A stretch of DNA of 64,000 nucleotides. It comes from Burkholderia pyrrocinia (lineage in GTDB: Bacteria; Pseudomonadota; Gammaproteobacteria; Burkholderiales; Burkholderiaceae). Below the pieces are notes generated by a model, which made no database searches, was not told the DNA's origin, and saw only the letters and a program-made list of their open reading frames with translations. Both the position numbers and the translations under genes were made by a program. Below, in pieces: positions 51,740 through 59,306 of the stretch. The stretch spans positions 1,860,001 to 1,924,000 of the forward strand of contig NZ_CP094459.1 of NCBI RefSeq assembly GCF_022809715.1, in the 5' to 3' direction. Each line of letters begins with the position of its first letter. Position 1 is the first letter of the stretch.

Positions 51740-52971
51740 CGCGCGGCATCCCCGCAGGCACCGGCATCCGCGCACGCCGCGTAGCGGTCGAGACCGGCGG
51801 CGAGATCGGCGATCAGGTCGTCGGCATCCTCGAGCCCGATGTGCAGGCGCACGCCGCGGCTGCCGGGCGGCCAGCGCTCCGCAAGGCCGTGCGCGTCCAG
51901 CTCGAACGGCAGCGCGAGGCTCTCGTAGCCGCCCCACGAATAACCGAGCCCGAACAGCGTCAGGTGGTCGAGAAACGCTTCGATCGCGTGCCGAGGCGCA
52001 GGCCGCAGCACGACCGAGAACAGCCCCGATGCGCCACGAAAATCGCGGCGCCACAGCGTGTGGCCGTCGTCGCCGGGCAGTGCCGGATACAGCACGCGCT
52101 GCACCTCGGCGCGCGACGCGAGCCAGCTCGCGACCGCGAGCGCGTTGCGCTGGTGCTGCCGCAGCCGCACGCCGAGCGTGCGCAACCCGCGCAGCGCGAG
52201 GTAGACGTCGTCGGGGCCCGCGCACAGTCCGAGATCGCCGTGCAGCTGCTTCAGCGCGGGCCACGCGCGCTCGTTGGCCGATACCGTGCCGAGCATCGCA
52301 TCCGAATGCCCGACCAGGTACTTGGTGCCGGCCTGGATCGACAGGTCGATGCCGAATGCATGCGGCCGGAAGAAGAGCGGCGTGGCCCAGCTGTTGTCCG
52401 CGATCACCAGCGCGCCGTGCGCATGCGCGAGCCGTACCAGCGCGGGGATATCGTGCATGTCGAACGTATAGGACCCCGGAACTTCGACGTACAGTGCCCG
52501 CGTGTTCGCGCGGAATGCGGCTGCGACGGGCGTGCCGGCGTCGTACCAGGTCGTCTCGACGCCGAGCCGCGCGAGCACGCCTTCGCACGCATGACGCACC
52601 GGGCCGTAGACCGATGCGGTCATCAGCAGGTGATCGCCGGGTTTCAGGCAGGACAGCAGCGCAAGCGTGCACGCGGACAACCCCGACGGACACAGCACCG
52701 CGCCGGCGCCGCCCTCGAGGCTCGTCACCGCGCGCTCGAGCGCGTCCGTCGTCGGCGTGCCGCGGCGGCCGTAGATATACGGCTGCGTGCGGTTCAGCAG
52801 ATCCGACACCGTCGGGCTGAGCACGGTCGACGCATGGTAGACGGGTGGATTGACGAAACCATGCCACGCAGCGCTGTCGCGGCCCGCGTGCGCGAGCCGC
52901 GTGTCTTCGTGCAGTCGGTCATGCATGCCGTCGCGCGGCTGCGGCGCGTGTGCGGCGGACTTCACGGCCAT
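51733..52971 (-). CDS. cystathionine beta-lyase-like PLP enzyme
   Basis: A 412-residue Cys/Met-metabolism PLP enzyme. The PLP lysine is in GTKYLVGHSD, with the preceding ADNSWATPLFFRPHAFG and the glycine-rich SGLSAC near residue 100. MetC-type enzymes cleave C-S bonds of cystathionine or cysteine conjugates to give a thiol, pyruvate and ammonia. In TDA biosynthesis PatB of this type releases sulfur from cysteine conjugates. The first ATG gives an N-terminus 15 residues longer than the next; it overlaps the flavoprotein stop by 10 bases. Confidence 0.88.
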   Translation of the reverse strand: MAVKSAAHAPQPRDGMHDRLHEDTRLAHAGRDSAAWHGFVNPPVYHASTVLSPTVSDLLNRTQPYIYGRRGTPTTDALERAVTSLEGGAGAVLCPSGLSACTLALLSCLKPGDHLLMTASVYGPVRHACEGVLARLGVETTWYDAGTPVAAAFRANTRALYVEVPGSYTFDMHDIPALVRLAHAHGALVIADNSWATPLFFRPHAFGIDLSIQAGTKYLVGHSDAMLGTVSANERAWPALKQLHGDLGLCAGPDDVYLALRGLRTLGVRLRQHQRNALAVASWLASRAEVQRVLYPALPGDDGHTLWRRDFRGASGLFSVVLRPAPRHAIEAFLDHLTLFGLGYSWGGYESLALPFELDAHGLAERWPPGSRGVRLHIGLEDADDLIADLAAGLDRYAACADAGACGDAARC

Positions 52972-53627
52972 AGCGCGCACCGTTCCCAGCGCTGACCGGC
53001 GCGACGGTAGGCCTGCCGCGCGAAGCGCCGCGCGCTGTCCGCACGCCAGAATTCGGCTTCGTCCGGCGCCAGTGCGTACAGGTGCCAGTCGTCCGACGCG
53101 AGGGCCGGGTCGGCGGCCAGCCGCGCGAGTTGCGCGTCGATCGCGCGCGTCAGGTCGGCGGGATCGTCGAGCCGTTCGCTTTGCCGTCCGGCCAGGATGC
53201 TCGCGCGCGACCGCTCGGGGCGGCCCGCGAAATCGGCGCGGCCTTCGGCGGCCGGCAGCCGTTCGACCGGGCCGCTCAGCCGGATCTGGCTCGCGATCGC
53301 CGGCCAATAGAACGTCAGCGCGGCGTACGGCCGATTTTCGAGCTGGCGCCCCTTGGGGCTGCGCGTGCTCGCCGCGAAATGCCAGCCGCGCGCGTCGACG
53401 TTCAGCAGCACGACGGAGCGCGCATCGGGCCGGCCGTCCGGGCGGACCGTCGACAGCGTCATTACCTGCGGTTCGACAGCGCCTGCGTTAACCGCCTCGT
53501 CGAGCCAGCGCGCGAACTGCGCGTGCGGCGTGTCGGGCCAGTCCTGGGCAGGCACGTGCGGCGCCGCGTGCGCGAGTGTTTTCAGCGCCTTCAGGCGCGT
53601 TGCGATCGTATTCATGGCGTGACTCAT
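52962..53627 (-). CDS. PNPOx-like flavin oxidase
   Basis: A 221-residue protein of the pyridoxamine 5'-phosphate oxidase/PhzG fold: VMTLSTVRPDGRPDARSVVLLNVDARGWHF in outline (FMN-binding), STRSPKGRQLENRPYAALTFYW and the C-terminal WERCALWP. PhzG oxidises phenazine precursors; PdxH makes pyridoxal phosphate. Here it may oxidise a cyclic intermediate. Start at 53627 overlaps the CitE-like stop (ATGA); an internal ATG five codons in (53615) is also possible. Confidence 0.85.
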   Translation of the reverse strand: MSHAMNTIATRLKALKTLAHAAPHVPAQDWPDTPHAQFARWLDEAVNAGAVEPQVMTLSTVRPDGRPDARSVVLLNVDARGWHFAASTRSPKGRQLENRPYAALTFYWPAIASQIRLSGPVERLPAAEGRADFAGRPERSRASILAGRQSERLDDPADLTRAIDAQLARLAADPALASDDWHLYALAPDEAEFWRADSARRFARQAYRRAGQRWERCALWP

Positions 53628-54526
53628 GCGATGCCGAATCGGGTCGCGCGGGCGATCAGCCGATGCGCGGCGAGATAGTCGGGGACTTCCGCGAGGAAAC
53701 CGTCGACGACGGCCGCGGCCACGCGGCGGCCGCCGGATTCGCGTCGCGCCGTGTCGAACGCGTCGATCACGCGGCGGGCGAGGGCGACTTCGTCGGCCGT
53801 CGGCGTGAGCACGCGATTGACGACCGGCACGAACTGCGCGTTGACGATCGCTTTCGCCTGATAACCCAGGCCGCGCGACACGCGCATGTCGAGCTCCGCG
53901 CCTTCGTTGTCGGCATAGCTGTACGGGCAGTCGATCGCCGTGACGCCGACCGCCGCGCATTCGACGCGAAAACGCGAGCGCACATAGTCGAGCTCGCGGC
54001 CCGCGCGTGTGCGCTCGGCACCCATGTCGGCCACCATGTCCTCGGTCGCGACGAGCACGGCCGTCACGCGCGGGCTCGAACGCGCGATCGCCATCGTGTT
54101 CACCAGGCCGAGTGTCGTCTCGACGTTCGGCACCAGTTCCGTCGAACCGGGCGCGATATCGTATTCGCGCTCGAAACGCGTTACGGCTTCGTCGAGCGCG
54201 ACGACCTGCTCGGGCGTCGCGACATACGACATCATCACGATGTCCGGGCGGCCGCGCATCGCGGCGCGCAGGTCGTCGGTCCCGCCCGCGTCGAGCGGGT
54301 TCACGCGCACGGACGCCAGTATGCCGGCGTCGCGCCAGCCCGCGAGCACGCGCTCGCTGAGCTCGCGCGCGGCCGGACGCCGATCGGGCGGCGTAAAGGT
54401 TTCGAGTTCCTGGATCAGGACGTCAGCGCCGCTCGCGGCGCCGTCAACGAGCGCGTCGTGATCGGCGCCGGCGAGAAACAGCCAGGAGCGGCGCAGGCGG
54501 GAAGGGCGTCGGTTCGTCGGTGTCAT
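53624..54526 (-). CDS. CitE/HpcH-like aldolase-lyase
   Basis: A 300-residue member of the citrate lyase beta-subunit/HpcH aldolase family. It starts RRSWLFLAGADHDAL, and has LIQELETFTPP, SVRVNPLDAGG and LVPNVETTLGLVN in the order usual for CitE-like proteins. LVATEDMVADMGAERT contains the metal-binding aspartate equivalent. Family members cleave or form beta-hydroxy acyl-CoA esters (malyl-CoA, citramalyl-CoA). The usual IEDA motif is altered to IQELE. AGGAAACC precedes the ATG. Role in the cluster is unclear; perhaps a CoA-ester cleaving or thioesterase step. Confidence 0.8.
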   Translation of the reverse strand: MTPTNRRPSRLRRSWLFLAGADHDALVDGAASGADVLIQELETFTPPDRRPAARELSERVLAGWRDAGILASVRVNPLDAGGTDDLRAAMRGRPDIVMMSYVATPEQVVALDEAVTRFEREYDIAPGSTELVPNVETTLGLVNTMAIARSSPRVTAVLVATEDMVADMGAERTRAGRELDYVRSRFRVECAAVGVTAIDCPYSYADNEGAELDMRVSRGLGYQAKAIVNAQFVPVVNRVLTPTADEVALARRVIDAFDTARRESGGRRVAAAVVDGFLAEVPDYLAAHRLIARATRFGIA

Positions 54527-54575
54527 GCGTGGTTTCCTGTAGGGCACGTGTTGCGCGTATCGATGGCGCGGGCGT

Positions 54576-55718
54576 TCAGCCGGCGCGCATCATCTGGTTG
54601 AAGATGTTCTTGCGATGCATTTCCTCGGTCCCGCCGACGCTCATGAAGCCGAGCGCATCCGACGCGAACGCGGCCACCGGCCCGGCTTGATAGCCGAGGC
54701 TGCCGTACAGCCGCACGAGGCCGAGCGCGCCGTCGACGAGATCCTGCGCGCCGACCAGCTTCGCGATCGAGCAGGTCATCAACGCGTGCGGGTGATCCGT
54801 CAGCAGCTGCGCGAGCGCGCCGCGCGCGAGCCACGTGCCGCGCTCGATGCCGATCTGCAGGTCCACGAGACGGCCCTGCACGTACTGATGCGCGTCGATC
54901 GTGCTGTCGAAGCTGCGCCGGTTGCGGCAATAGCCGATCGCGTCGCGCAGATACGGCGCCGTCACTTGCGCGGCGACGAGGCCGTAGTAGAGGCGGCCGA
55001 GCGAAATGATGTCGATCAGGTTGCCGAGCCCGGCACCGGGCTCGCCCAGCAACTGGCTGCGCGCGATCGGGCAGTCGTCGAAATGCAGCGCGCCGGTGGG
55101 CAGGTCGTCGAGGCCGAGCTTGCGGTCGGGCGCGGCGACGGTCATGCCCGGCTGGTCGCGATCGACGATCACGAGCGCGGTATTGCGCCGGCCGGGCGTG
55201 TCGATGCGCGTGACGACGAGGATGAAGCGCGCGAGCGGTGCATGCGCGATATTGAATTTGCTGCCGGTCAGCCGATAGCCGTCGCCGTGCTCGACCAGCT
55301 TCGTCGCGATGCTGCGCACGTCGGTGCCGGTGCCCGGTTCGGCAATCGCGGTCGCGCTCAGCTCGCCGCGCAGGATCGCGCCGAAATAGCGGTCCTGCTG
55401 CGACGCCGTGCCGTATCGTTCGAGCGCGCGCACCATGCCGGCCTGCGCGATCACCGACAGCAGCAGCGCCGGGCGGCGGATCGCCGACGCGAGCCCCTCG
55501 AGCGCCGCGGAAAAGTGCCACCAGCCGTGACCGTCGCCGCCGTACGTCTCCGGCACGATCATGTCCCACAATCCTTCCTGCCCGAGCCGCGCCCAGCCGG
55601 CTGCGTCGAAGCCGACAGGCGCGCTGTCGTCGTGCTCCGCGGCAGCGGCGATCTCCGCGCCGATCCCGCGAAAACGCGCGAGCGTCGCATGCTGTTCCTG
55701 CGTCCAGTCAAATGGCAT
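54576..55718 (-). CDS. acyl-CoA dehydrogenase-like flavoprotein (TdaE-like candidate)
   Basis: A 380-residue protein of the acyl-CoA dehydrogenase fold: GWARLGQEGLWDMIVPETYGGDG, ATAIAEPGTGTDVRSI (flavin-binding), GSKFNIAHAP and RLYGSLGYQ are recognisable. The canonical catalytic glutamate (YEGT near the C-terminus) is absent: the segment reads VGGTEEMHRKN. That suggests a non-dehydrogenase reaction. TdaE of TDA clusters is a flavoprotein of this fold acting on a CoA-linked seven-membered ring. First gene of a six-gene operon; GGAGACAC precedes the ATG and a lux-box-like promoter lies at 55777-55822. Confidence 0.85.
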   Translation of the reverse strand: MPFDWTQEQHATLARFRGIGAEIAAAAEHDDSAPVGFDAAGWARLGQEGLWDMIVPETYGGDGHGWWHFSAALEGLASAIRRPALLLSVIAQAGMVRALERYGTASQQDRYFGAILRGELSATAIAEPGTGTDVRSIATKLVEHGDGYRLTGSKFNIAHAPLARFILVVTRIDTPGRRNTALVIVDRDQPGMTVAAPDRKLGLDDLPTGALHFDDCPIARSQLLGEPGAGLGNLIDIISLGRLYYGLVAAQVTAPYLRDAIGYCRNRRSFDSTIDAHQYVQGRLVDLQIGIERGTWLARGALAQLLTDHPHALMTCSIAKLVGAQDLVDGALGLVRLYGSLGYQAGPVAAFASDALGFMSVGGTEEMHRKNIFNQMMRAG

Positions 55719-56177
55719 CTGTCGTGTCTCCGGTCGAAGCGGCGCGGCCTTCGACGGCGCGCCAGCGATGTCGACAAGATTACGGGGGCACGGACAGCGG
55801 GGGTACTGGCAGTAGTGGTAGTTGCCGGGCGCTTGCATCGCGCGGGTGCGTGCTCTGCACGCCGTCGAAGATCGACGGCGGTGTCGCGGATCCGGCCCCG
55901 TGGTTTCCTGAGCGCGTATTTCGCAAACCGGCGTCATGGCCGTCATCGCGTTTCGGATTGCCGCGGTGGTCATGCCGCAAGCGATCAACAGCGCTGCATC
56001 GATCGGCAGGCCTCGGCGCTGGTCTGCAAGAACAGCGGGGCATGGCAGCCGCTGCCGCCTGATTTACCGCCCCGGTCGTAGGGCAGAGAGAAGTCGGCCC
56101 GTTATGGCGCGACAAATATCATTCAAATTCGCATCTGTGCGTGAGCGCCGGGTTTTGCCGCTCATGCCATGCCGCAG
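55719..56177. other. gene-free stretch at the right edge of the cluster
   Basis: 459 bases with no supported gene. The first 110 bases hold the flavoprotein promoter. Around 56010-56081 the + strand reads ASALVCKNSGAWQPL, like the end of a pilin/shufflon-tip protein, but no intact frame leads to it. Confidence 0.4.
55777..55822 (-). promoter_or_regulatory. flavoprotein-operon promoter with lux-box-like element
   Basis: On the minus strand: ACTACCACTACTGCCAGT (55805-55822), then 22 bases, then TAATCT (55777-55782). The element has CTA-N10-CAG, matches 14 of 18 bases of that before the ligase gene and has identical spacing to the -10. Confidence 0.6.
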
Positions 56178-57053
56178 TCAATAGACCCCTGGCTCGCCTG
56201 CCGGACGATGCTTGAACCGTCGGTGCACCCAGTAGTACTGCTCGGGAAATCGAAGGATCTGCTCCTCGAGAAAGGAATTCATCGTGCGCGCGTCGAACGA
56301 CTCGCTAGCGGTCGGATAGCTGTCGAGCGGTTCAAAGATGGTCAGCTTGTAGCCGCGGAATGCCGGCAGCACTTCGGTCACGAACGGTACGACCCGCGCA
56401 CCGCTCAGCTTCGCCAGCCGCGATACCGACGTCAACGTGCAGGCCTGCACGCCGAACAGCGGCGCAAACACCGAACCCGTCGTGCCGTGATCCATGTCCG
56501 CGGCGAGCATCACCGGGGTGCCCGCGCGCAGCAGTCTGACGAGGTGTTTCGCGCTCGCACTGCGTTCGATCATCTCGGCGCCGAAGCGCCCGCGCTGACG
56601 TTTGGCGAGATCGCACACGCGACGGTTCGACATGCGCGTGTAGAGCGCCGCCACGGGCAGCGACGACGAATAGAGCATGCAGCCCACCTCGATGCCGACG
56701 AAGTGAAAACCCATGAAGATCGTCGGCGGTGCATCCGGATCGTGGAGATCGATGCGGCTGTCCAGCTCGACCAGCCGACCGAGCGACCGCGCGCTGCCGA
56801 ACCACTGGAACCCGCGCTCCAGGTAGCTTCGGACGACGTGTTCGAAATGGGCACGCGCGAGCACATCGCGTTCCTCGGCGGTCTTCAGCGGAAAGCAGAG
56901 TTGCAGGTTGACATGCACCACGTGCTTGCGTCGGCTCGGTATCCGGTAGAGCGCAGCGCCGATGCCGCTGCCGGTTCTCGCGACCAGCGAGTACGGAAGA
57001 ATGGCCAGGAACCGTAGGAGGCCGAACAGCAGCCAATACCCGAGAGCGTTCAT
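56178..57053 (-). CDS. lysophospholipid/lipid A acyltransferase (LpxL/HtrB family)
   Basis: A 291-residue membrane-anchored acyltransferase. An N-terminal hydrophobic stretch (LLFGLLRFLAILPYSLVA) precedes NLQLCFPLKTAEERDVLARAHF in outline. The HX4D-type motif is changed: the usual HxxNWE region reads FMGFHFVGIEVG. A DMDHGTTGSVFAPLFG segment and an arginine-rich end (WVHRRFKHRP, typical of LpxL) are present. It may add a fatty acyl group to lipid A or ornithine lipids. Its start overlaps the stop of the preceding 122-residue frame by ATGA. Confidence 0.85.
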   Translation of the reverse strand: MNALGYWLLFGLLRFLAILPYSLVARTGSGIGAALYRIPSRRKHVVHVNLQLCFPLKTAEERDVLARAHFEHVVRSYLERGFQWFGSARSLGRLVELDSRIDLHDPDAPPTIFMGFHFVGIEVGCMLYSSSLPVAALYTRMSNRRVCDLAKRQRGRFGAEMIERSASAKHLVRLLRAGTPVMLAADMDHGTTGSVFAPLFGVQACTLTSVSRLAKLSGARVVPFVTEVLPAFRGYKLTIFEPLDSYPTASESFDARTMNSFLEEQILRFPEQYYWVHRRFKHRPAGEPGVY

Positions 57054-57418
57054 GATGATGATGGACTTCCGTCTGATGACTGCCCGGCGCCGCTCGAGTC
57101 GAGTGATGGGGTACGGGGAAATCGGGTTGGGTCGAGACCACGCAAGGCAGGTGCTTCCGCGACCACCTGTGACGGCGGCCGCGCGCCAGGCCGATGATGG
57201 CCGACCGCTTCGATCCGACGTTCGAAGCGATACATGATGGCGGGCGGAAAATTCATCCACGCGATGCCGGCTCGGACGGCGCGGATGCGCATGGCCTCCA
57301 GATAGCGCGCCGGGTTCGGGCCGCGCGGCACATACGTGAATCGATGGAACACGCCACCGGCAGCCAGGTGGCGCGCGAAGGCGCAGGGAACGATCGCGGC
57401 GGCCGGTTCGACCGGCAT
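57050..57418 (-). CDS. unknown protein coupled to the acyltransferase
   Basis: A 122-residue frame with normal Burkholderia codon use in its first 75 codons (MPVEPAAAIVPCAFARHL, then ARYLEAMRIRAVRAGIAWMNFPP in outline). Its stop overlaps the acyltransferase start (ATGA), which supports translation. The last 40 residues are Ser/Pro-rich and less convincing. No ribosome binding site precedes the ATG and a stop lies eight codons upstream, so it could also be the remnant of a longer gene. I recognise no family. Confidence 0.4.
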   Translation of the reverse strand: MPVEPAAAIVPCAFARHLAAGGVFHRFTYVPRGPNPARYLEAMRIRAVRAGIAWMNFPPAIMYRFERRIEAVGHHRPGARPPSQVVAEAPALRGLDPTRFPRTPSLDSSGAGQSSDGSPSSS

Positions 57419-57692
57419 CGCGACGATGTGGCAATCGGCTCACGATAACACGTGCGCGCGCCCCGCCGAAGAAGTCGCCCGTCATGCCGAGTCGGGCCGC
57501 ATTCATACGCACGATCCGCGACACGGGAAACCGATGCCGAAGGGCGTTCGCGAAAGCGGGTCGGCTCCTCCTGAAACTCACGGCCTCGCCAATCTGCCTT
57601 CATCAAGGCCGGTCCCCGCAGGGTGCCGCATCTCGTTCGGCAGCCCTGCATCGTTTCGTGATCCTCAATCCATTTTGTCGATTTTCGCACCG

Positions 57693-57706
57693 TTGATTTC
57701 GGTCAA
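57693..57706 (+). promoter_or_regulatory. FNR/ANR box for UspA gene
   Basis: TTGATTTCGGTCAA, one change from TTGAT-N4-ATCAA. The -10-like GATGAT (57728-57733) is centred 31 bases downstream, the arrangement of oxygen-regulated class II promoters. Confidence 0.7.
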
Positions 57707-57784
57707 CGTCCGATCCCGTCGCGCGCCGATGATGGAGGCAAGTCCAAACGTCGCATGTACGCCAGTCCATCCCGCGAGGTCCGT

Positions 57785-58258
57785 ATGTACACGAATATCA
57801 TGGTCGCCGTAGACGGTAGCGTTTCGTCCAGACAAGCCCTCGACGAAGGCCTGAAGATGGCCCGCCTGCACCAGGCCCGCCTGTTCGCCGTTTTCGTCGT
57901 CGACAAATCCATTTTGCTCAGCTACGCCGGGCGACTCGACCCGAATGCGTTGATCGAGGAGGTCAGACACGACGGTGTAGCGGTGCTGCGAGATGCCGAG
58001 CGGACGATTGCGCGCGCGGGGGTGAACGGCGATACGGAAATCGTCGAAACGGAGCTCGGTCAGGATATTGCGGAACGCCTGCAGCGCTATGCAGCCGAAC
58101 ATGCGATCGATCTGGCCGTACTCGGTACGCATGGTCGGCGCGGCATCCGCCGCGCGATGCTCGGCAGTGTCGCGGAACGCTTCCTGCGCACGTCGAGTTG
58201 CCCGGTACTGCTCGTGCGCGGCGACGACGCGACGCGTGCAGCCGTTGCGGCCGCATAG
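57785..58258 (+). CDS. universal stress protein (UspA family)
   Basis: A 157-residue single-domain UspA protein: YTNIMVAVDGSVSSRQALDEGLKMA at the start and the ATP-binding GTHGRRGIRRAMLGSVAERFLRTSSCPVLLV at the end (both in outline), with the G-2x-G-9x-GS pattern intact. Such proteins support survival under low oxygen and starvation. An upstream in-frame ATG (57755) is less likely because GAGG precedes 57785. An FNR/ANR box 79 bases upstream indicates induction at low oxygen. First gene of the stress block. Confidence 0.9.
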   Translation: MYTNIMVAVDGSVSSRQALDEGLKMARLHQARLFAVFVVDKSILLSYAGRLDPNALIEEVRHDGVAVLRDAERTIARAGVNGDTEIVETELGQDIAERLQRYAAEHAIDLAVLGTHGRRGIRRAMLGSVAERFLRTSSCPVLLVRGDDATRAAVAAA

Positions 58259-58307
58259 CGCAACTGCGCAAGCACCGTTCGGTGCGCGATCCCGTCAGGA
58301 GACCGTC

Positions 58308-58583
58308 ATGGAAATCTCGTTTCCCGTCGAACCACCGGCGTATTCCGGGCAGGAGCCCGCGCTGGCCTTTCCGGCACTGGTAGAAGGCCGGCGCGTGCAA
58401 TGCGCGATCACGGCCGCGGCACTGGAAGATCATTTCCTCGCCGCGTCACCTCGGGAGCCGGATCTCGTGGCCGCGTTCTCGTGCAATCGCCCCGCCATCG
58501 AATGCGCGGCGCGCCGCATGCTCGAGGAGGTCGGCGGCCGGCCGATCCTGCTCCACAGTGGATTTTTCCGGTTCTGTACGTAA
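58308..58583 (+). CDS. DUF1488-family small protein
   Basis: A 91-residue protein of the DUF1488 type: VQCAITAAALEDHFLAAS, then CNRPAIECAARRMLEEVGG, ending ILLHSGFFRF. Function unknown; members often lie next to stress genes. AGGAG precedes the ATG by six bases. The gap of 49 bases from the UspA gene suggests one transcript under the same oxygen-responsive promoter. Confidence 0.8.
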   Translation: MEISFPVEPPAYSGQEPALAFPALVEGRRVQCAITAAALEDHFLAASPREPDLVAAFSCNRPAIECAARRMLEEVGGRPILLHSGFFRFCT

Positions 58584-58596
58584 CCGGCTCGCGCCG

Positions 58597-58610
58597 TTGA
58601 CGCGTATCAA
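58597..58610 (+). promoter_or_regulatory. FNR/ANR box for the hsp20 gene
   Basis: TTGACGCGTATCAA matches TTGAT-N4-ATCAA with one change. TACGCT (58632-58637) is centred 31 bases downstream as -10. Confidence 0.7.
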
Positions 58611-58770
58611 ACCGCAGCCGGCTCGCCCGTCTACGCTGGATTCCTGACAGGACGGTTCGTTCCCCGCGCGACAGGCGCATGTCACAGCGACGCGTCCCGC
58701 ATTCCGGTTCGGCACCGTCAGGACGAACGCGCCGGGCCGACTCAACTCAACCGTTCGAGGAGTGCACATC

Positions 58771-59205
58771 ATGAGCAATCTGACTCGCTACGATCCGTTT
58801 TCGATGGACCCCGTCTCCGACCTGTTTCAGGGGCTGTTCAGGCCGTTGCGAGGCATGACGCTGACGGACGAACCCGATCTCGCGTCCGTGAAGATCGACG
58901 TCACGGAAAGCGACGACGCCTATAAGGTCAACGCGGAACTGCCGGGCGTCGCAAAGGACGACATCGACGTCCAGGTGACGGGCCGGACCGTATCGATCAA
59001 CGCGAAGATCGAGCGCAACGCCGAGCAGAAGGAAGGCGAGCGCGTGATTCGGCGCGAGCGCTACAGCGGCGCGATCAGCCGCTCGTTCTCGCTGCCCGGC
59101 GAGATCGACGACGCGAACGCGACGGCAGCGTATCAGGACGGCGTGCTGTCGCTGACGCTGCCGAAGAAGACGCCGGCCGGGCAGAAGAAACTGACGATCA
59201 GCTGA
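58771..59205 (+). CDS. small heat-shock protein, Hsp20 family
   Basis: A 144-residue alpha-crystallin-type chaperone. The ACD domain covers residues about 38-140 (VKIDVTESDDAYKVNAELPGVAKDDIDV in outline; ELPG is the hallmark), and it ends in the family's KKLTIS. The N-terminus, RYDPFSMDPVSDLFQGLFRP, is typical. It prevents aggregation of unfolded proteins. AGGAG lies in front of the second ATG, at 58771. The oxygen-type box at 58597 suggests induction under low oxygen, not only heat. Confidence 0.93.
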   Translation: MSNLTRYDPFSMDPVSDLFQGLFRPLRGMTLTDEPDLASVKIDVTESDDAYKVNAELPGVAKDDIDVQVTGRTVSINAKIERNAEQKEGERVIRRERYSGAISRSFSLPGEIDDANATAAYQDGVLSLTLPKKTPAGQKKLTIS

Positions 59206-59253
59206 GCGGACGGCAGGCGCCGGGCGATGCTTGCATCGCCCGAAGCGGGAAAC

Positions 59254-59281
59254 CGGCGCGCGGGCAATCCGCGCGCCGTTT
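59254..59281 (+). terminator. intrinsic terminator after hsp20
   Basis: Ten-base GC stem (CGGCGCGCGG/CCGCGCGCCG, 5-base loop) followed by TTT. A second perfect hairpin, CGGGCGATGC/GCATCGCCCG, lies just upstream at 59221-59242. Confidence 0.7.
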
Positions 59282-59306
59282 CATCGTGAAGCGGCCGCAG
59301 GTCCGC

